A DNA stretch of 64,000 bases, taken from NCBI GenBank assembly GCA_947561715.1, contig OX387198.1, forward strand, positions 7,564,001 to 7,628,000, given 5' to 3'. The notes under the pieces are model-generated. The model did not search any database. It was not told where the DNA came from and saw only the letters and a program-made list of their open reading frames with translations. This DNA is from Ascidia mentula (taxonomy: Eukaryota > Chordata > Ascidiacea > Phlebobranchia > Ascidiidae). Position 1 is the stretch's first letter. Every line of letters begins with the position of its first letter. Positions 59,099-64,000 of the stretch are shown piece by piece. Position numbers and translations under genes: made by a program.

Positions 59099-62000
59099 TG
59101 TTGCTGGATTGAGGCGTGTATTGTAAGCAGCAAATAAAATATATTATTGCACAACAATAACGGACTACAAGTTCATGTCCCTAAGACCGACGAGAATAAA
59201 CCTGAACAGGCAAAGTTTGAAAAACATTCAAGCTTTAAATATAAACCGTTTTCATAAATCTGGCCGTACGACGTTGCAAAAGGGAAGTACTATTTCCCAA
59301 AATATTCTCATAATTTACGTTTGTGCGGAAGTCTGCTCATACCTAGACACTTTTATATGCGTTTTGTGTCCACTTTCTGCCGCTAATCAGTTTCTGTGAT
59401 GAATTTCTACAATAAGACCTGTATACTGCAACTCTCTCCAACGGAAATGACAAAAACATGACGAGTCGAAAGAACAAGTCGCCTATTGATCTGATACAAG
59501 ACAAACCTCATGACTGGAGAGCTTATCGTTGTTCATCTTGATATCCTCGCGCGTACACCTAATGTATTCAAAATTCGCGGAGCGGTGGCAATAAAAGGCT
59601 CCCGGCGAAATACGAAACGAAAAAAGTGATCCTCATTATCCTGACGGTTTGTTGCCGCCGTATTGAATAGAGCATAATCACCATCGCTGTTTGCATACAA
59701 AAATAAGGTGCGTTTAGTAGGTGCATCGTGCGCCACTGTCCTTCTCGTAAAGCTCTATTGTCACGTTGCAAGTCAATTCGACGCTTTCTAAAGTGCATTA
59801 GGCGCACTTTCTATGCAGTGAACGCCTTCATTTCTGCTACAGCGCAAATTTTGTTCGATGCCACAGCTTAGTGGTCGCAATTGAACGCTGTAGAAGTCGG
59901 GGAAGGACTTTCTAAGGCGAGTTGCGACGTAATTACAACGTTGACGATGCCGTCTTCCTCATGATAGCGAATAAGTCGTTTTTACTCGCCCCCAATTAGC
60001 GAAATTTCGATAGAAGTCCCTAGGCTGGTTACCATTGTAGGGAGTGGCGCGAAGCCTAAATGGGAGGTTGCCGTATCCTGACAACGCATCAGAGCGTCAA
60101 AAATCGAACAATTAAGTTTCGCCGATCAGGAGGTCTTAACACTGCCCCAGCCGCAAGCACGAAAACACGATGTGACGTCATCGCGGTCCCCCTTGTCTCA
60201 GAAGCGAACACGTCGCCATATCCTCCGTCATGCCTTGGGTTGAGGCTCACACACATATGCAGATCGCATTTTCGATCCGTTTGATAAAAGGCGATGTGTT
60301 TGCGCGCACGTGCGAGAAAAAAGGTGTTGTCATCACCGGATGGCATAGGACTTAACTACAGGTTTTTTCTCCTATCTTATGTTACTATTTTGTAAACCGA
60401 CTTAAAACTGGCTTTCTTTGTAACAGTAGCGTACAGTCCCATTAACCAGGCTGTTTAAGTTTATCTGTTTTTTGAATCCCGCAACGAATATTTGTCGATC
60501 GATGTAAGTTGAAGACACAATTTTTTAGAAATAATTAGACAGATTTTTGCGTTTGGAATGAACCAGATTTTCTGCCACATTTTTATACATGTCGTTTAAA
60601 TATCGTGGGAATGTCTAAGATGTTTTACAAAAAACAATTATCAGGTTGCTTTGATTATTAAGTGTCCACACAGATTTCCATAATTCACCCTCCTAAGAGT
60701 TTACGCCTTCACTTTGTCAACACAAACCTCTTGCACATTCCGACTTAACCGAGTCAAGTCAACACCTGAACGTGTGCAAGATCACGAGCTCAGATTTCGC
60801 TGCTTTAATTAGTTTCCTTTGTGCAGTCGCATTGTATCAGAAGGCAGGTATAGCCTGGGGGCTTCAAGCCATCTTATGGCGGATGTTGCTGCTTGGATGG
60901 ATCACCAACGGCTAAAGTTTTACAAGTTCTTACTTTATATGATTTCTATGTTGTTGTCTTGTTCCTGTGACTGACACTCTCTTATAGTTTGCTAGCAGAT
61001 AAATTTGGCAGACAAACAAAATATCGAAGGATAAAATGAAATAAACATTGCTAATTGGCTAATATCATATAGCACTTTGACCATACGTAATACACCTGCT
61101 GTTGGTAACTCCACGAAAAAAAAAACAACTTTACCTAAAACCACTTTTGTATTTTGTAACCCTCAATGGGCTTTTAATTAAACATGCTTGAATGCTGATA
61201 AGAAGATATATGCTACATAAATTTAATCAACAGTTTCAACAAATTAGTCTAAATATTATTTGTTTTTCAATAAATGCGCACAAAGCGAAATCCTAAAAAT
61301 CTCAATTAACTTCACTGTTCAAAGACACGCCTCCAACCTGTTCAAGCTTAAATAAGTTTCGACTCCTAACTGTTGGCTCCGCGGAGGAAACACCCACAAC
61401 AACGACCTAATTTTAACCAATCACAAATCGCCGTTCGCATGCCCACGGGCGATCAAATAACGCCATGAAAAAGGAGGAACAAGTAATTCGCATATTTGTT
61501 ATTTCGCGGTAAAACTGACGTATGAAGAATGCGGATCGCCGCCGTGGCGGTTATGCACAGGAAATATGTGAGACCTTTTGTTAGAACCATGTACAAAGTA
61601 ATTAGTTACCTCATCAAAAATGTATATCGTTTCCTTGAACTGTGAATTCAAGGACAAAAAACGAATGGATAAAATTATTTTAACCACAAACATTCGAATC
61701 AGCGCGTGGCATGACTTTTCTTCCGTGACATACAAACTGATAGCTTGAACATTAACTTTTATATTTTCGTAACGTAAATGCTATTGCGGAACGGGAACGA
61801 GGACCAAACTTTTAATTGGGAGCGAATAAATTATGTAAACGCATCCTTAAGATATATATTGACCGGTTGTTTAGCTTATAAATAAATGAGATTGCCCTGG
61901 TTTCACCAAACATAAATGATCCACTTTATCATGGTAATTGTACCTTTGCATCTTTTAATCGCTGTAATTTCTGTCACCTAATTCCTAAATCAATGGTATC

Positions 62001-62548
62001 AGTAACAAAGTGTCTGGGTTTGTCTTCTTTTGCTTAACTTTAGAACTTTAGAAACGCTAAACTCCTCACAGTTAGGCCTCGTTAACACGAACTAACTTGC
62101 TGGCTACTTGGTTTTGTAATTCACAGAAAGAGTTCACAAGGTTTTGAATTTTGACCTTTCACACAAACCACTTTGTTGTAGTTTATCCTTACATGAACTT
62201 TGTAGTTAAATATGGTTGGGGAGTAAAAAATATAATTTGCAAATGTTGAGTCAAAGTAACTCACATGTGACAACAAACGCCATAGAAATCATAATGATAC
62301 ATATATTTAAAACAGTAATAACAAAAGAGGAACTTCCTAAACAAAGAAGTTTAACTTTATATTTGTTTTTGTAAAACCCACAACCTTTTGTCGTTTGGTT
62401 GAATCTGTATATGTGTTTGCTAAAATATGTTTTGTTTTAAGTGTACGTAATAACGTAAATTCTTTGTTAAAAAGGAAAAAAAGTCTCTCCTAAATCCGTA
62501 ATAGTGCTTGAATGAATTTTCATTGCAAATTGCCCTCAAAAGTGAATA
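59099..62548. other. Long intergenic stretch
   Basis: About 3.4 kb with no supported gene. The 59.8-60.35 kb part is GC-richer and has two overlapping ORFs on opposite strands that read as noise. The LARP6-like promoter should lie just above 59098. Upstream of the death-domain genes the sequence is AT-rich with no clear TATA box. Confidence 0.45.
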
Positions 62549-63100
62549 ATGGCAAACAATGAAAATGTGCATGGAAGACCCTCAGGAGACGCATCGACCT
62601 CCAGTTCCATGGGCGCTCATTCAATCCAACGGATGATCCAACGTCCTGAAGGTGATGCATCGACCACCAGTTCATCAGGTGACGTAGAAAGGCAAGTGGA
62701 GGAATCACTGCAAGTTGTCCAAGGTTCTGGGGAGGGTCGACCAGTTGAGGCTCAGGCCAATTACGCAGGAAGAACATATGCATCACCTGGTCCATCTGTG
62801 GAGCAATCTCCACTTCCACCAAATCGACCGGTTGATGAAATGCATTTGAACCTTGTTGCCTCTGAATGTGGGAAACCTCTTTTGAATGCCCTTTTAGCAA
62901 CAACAAACTTATCTGAACTAGAACTTCAAGAATGTAGGAGTATTAAAAATAGAGAGTTGAGCTGTTCGAAGCTGCTGGAATATTGGAAGAATCAAGGAGA
63001 CAATGCAAAATCATTTTCGGACCTTATTAATTTGTTACAACAGACTCAATGTGATAATGTGCCCTCCCTTGTACGGCGCCTTAATGATATCAGAGTTTAG
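62549..63100 (+). CDS. Death-domain-like protein, single exon (1)
   Basis: 183 codons without intron. The N-terminal half is rich in Ser, Thr, Gly, Gln and Pro and contains repeated PSGDASTSSS / PEGDASTTSSSGD units. The C-terminal 85 residues look like a death-fold helix bundle. The segment LEYWKNQGDNAKSFSDLINL resembles the FADD death-domain helices around LRIWKNTEKENATVAHLVGA. Preceding helices carry Leu/Cys at the expected core spacing (ELELQECRSIKNRELSCSKL). Such domains bind one another in apoptosis and innate immune signalling. No second effector domain is present, so an adaptor-like role is an inference. The start is the first ATG after in-frame stops. It is followed by a paralogue on the same strand. 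Confidence 0.6.
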   Translation: MANNENVHGRPSGDASTSSSMGAHSIQRMIQRPEGDASTTSSSGDVERQVEESLQVVQGSGEGRPVEAQANYAGRTYASPGPSVEQSPLPPNRPVDEMHLNLVASECGKPLLNALLATTNLSELELQECRSIKNRELSCSKLLEYWKNQGDNAKSFSDLINLLQQTQCDNVPSLVRRLNDIRV

Positions 63101-63313
63101 GGTTTGCCATATATTCTGTATGCAAGTTGTGTGAATTCAAACAAATCAGTTATTGTTTTTATGTCATAAATGGTTCTTGTCTTACAAAATACAAATGTTG
63201 TTAATGTCAAGATTTTGTCTGCATTGTTTTGAATTTGTACAGGTGCTTCATCAAAGGAACATCTGTAGGTATTTTCCCAAATCCGGTTTTGCCACTTAGT
63301 TGTACTTTTGTAA

Positions 63314-63895
63314 ATGTCACAAAAGCATGGAATGCCAAGTGGAGATGACTCCAGTAGCACACGTGCTGTAGTTCCTGCTACAACACCCCATGCACCGGCA
63401 GGTGACCTTACCTCAACAAGTGGTGAAAGTTCATGCAAGTCTCAAGTTACTGAAAACACACAGCTGGTTGCTGGGCCTGCTGAAACACCAGTAAACAAAG
63501 CATCTGCATTCACAAACTCCAGGGAGTTTGAGGAAGGAAGCAGCGGGGTGACTGTCCCTGAACCAGAGCCACATTTAGTGGTATGTGACCTACACAGGTC
63601 TATCGTGGCCTCAAACACATGGAAAGACTTCAACAAACTGCTTTTGGAACAGTTAGGTTCAACTTTTGCTGATAAACAAAAGCAGCAATGCAAAGGTATC
63701 AGTGCAAGACCAGCACAATGTGCAAAGATTCTGGAGATTTGGACCTTACAAGCCTCTCCCCTCACTCCAAGGTTGGTCACTGATTTAATCATTCTGCTCG
63801 AAAACCTGAAACTTCAGTTACCAGCAGAAAAGCAGTGTAAGATTGATGAAACAGTGGAAAAACTTCGTTTGACTATTTCGGAGTCAGGGTCTTAA
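63314..63895 (+). CDS. Death-domain-like protein, single exon (2)
   Basis: 193 codons without intron, 214 nt after the first death-domain-like gene and paralogous to it. The N-terminal region repeats the same type of units (PSGDDSSST, PAGDLTSTSGES). It is Ser/Thr/Pro/Glu-rich up to about residue 95. The C-terminal domain (about 100-190) aligns by eye: SIVASNTWKDFNKLLLEQLG, CAKILEIWTLQASPLTPRLV and TDLIILLENL match the order of helices in the first protein. The linker lengths differ. A poly(A) signal AATAAA follows at 63939-63944. I saw none between the two genes, so they may share one transcript. The binding partner is unknown. Confidence 0.6.
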   Translation: MSQKHGMPSGDDSSSTRAVVPATTPHAPAGDLTSTSGESSCKSQVTENTQLVAGPAETPVNKASAFTNSREFEEGSSGVTVPEPEPHLVVCDLHRSIVASNTWKDFNKLLLEQLGSTFADKQKQQCKGISARPAQCAKILEIWTLQASPLTPRLVTDLIILLENLKLQLPAEKQCKIDETVEKLRLTISESGS

Positions 63896-63938
63896 ACACA
63901 AAGATTATTAGTATATACTGGTTGGTAAAGATGTTTTT

Positions 63939-63944
63939 AATAAA
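63939..63944 (+). terminator. Poly(A) signal after the death-domain-like pair
   Basis: AATAAA 44 nt after the second stop codon, followed by a GT-rich stretch (AAGTGATATG, then AAGTGT). Confidence 0.6.
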
Positions 63945-64000
63945 GTGATATGCAAGAAGTGTAAATCACAGCCACTTTCATGTAGTATATAATGTGTTTT

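Noticed and set aside
60060-60346. Overlapping ORFs on both strands in GC-richer sequence
   Set aside because: No domain, no splice signals, and equal openness on both strands points to base composition.
1-64000. CRISPR arrays, rRNA, retroviral or other capsid/envelope-bearing elements
   Set aside because: No regularly spaced repeats, no rRNA-like sequence and no pol, gag or capsid-type reading frames were seen.

Overview
The window looks like nuclear DNA of an invertebrate chordate, most probably an ascidian tunicate such as Ciona. The reasons are: AT-rich sequence; animal genes with vertebrate-like relatives (CLP1, SNRPD2, LARP6, PPP1R15, a CART-like prohormone, adhesion GPCRs); many short introns of roughly 50-600 bp; and genes packed close enough to suggest operons. 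Gene structures were built by hand from splice signals, reading phase and remembered protein families. No alignment was run. The species call is an inference.

Layout. 2.1-8.2 kb: three copies of a small secreted-peptide locus. One is an inverted, decayed copy and two are intact; each intact copy encodes a signal peptide, an Arg/His-rich block between two Cys, and an acidic tail. 8.95-10.9 kb: a PRPP synthetase of the plant-type class II. 11.8-14.3 kb (minus): a PPP1R15 (GADD34/CReP) homologue with a long overlapping upstream ORF and an ATF4-type CARE element upstream. 14.7-18.25 kb (minus): SNRPD2, CLP1 and an 81-codon ORF whose ATG abuts the CLP1 stop.

19.6-38.9 kb (minus): a cluster of two adhesion GPCRs, each with signal peptide, C-type lectin-like domain, mucin-like stalk, GAIN/GPS and seven membrane segments. 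Between them lies a short secreted C-type lectin closely related to the lectin domain of the downstream receptor. A 1.7-kb non-autonomous piggyBac-like element sits in an intron of that receptor. 41.7-44.1 kb (minus): a family-31 beta-1,3-glycosyltransferase. 47.5-48.6 kb (minus): a four-exon prohormone whose cysteine spacing and two dibasic sites closely match CART. 50.1-53.5 kb (plus): an eight-exon axonemal/sperm microtubule-type protein. 54.1-59.1 kb (minus): a LARP6-type La-related protein. 62.5-63.9 kb (plus): two adjacent single-exon genes with Ser/Thr-rich N-termini and death-domain-like C-termini.

Several loci suggest defence or secretion (cationic peptides, lectins and lectin receptors, death-fold proteins). 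Others are housekeeping RNA and stress genes (SNRPD2, CLP1, LARP6, PPP1R15). The stretches between genes are mostly AT-rich with scattered SINE- or MITE-like repeats. I saw no rRNA, convincing tRNA, CRISPR or retroviral sequence.
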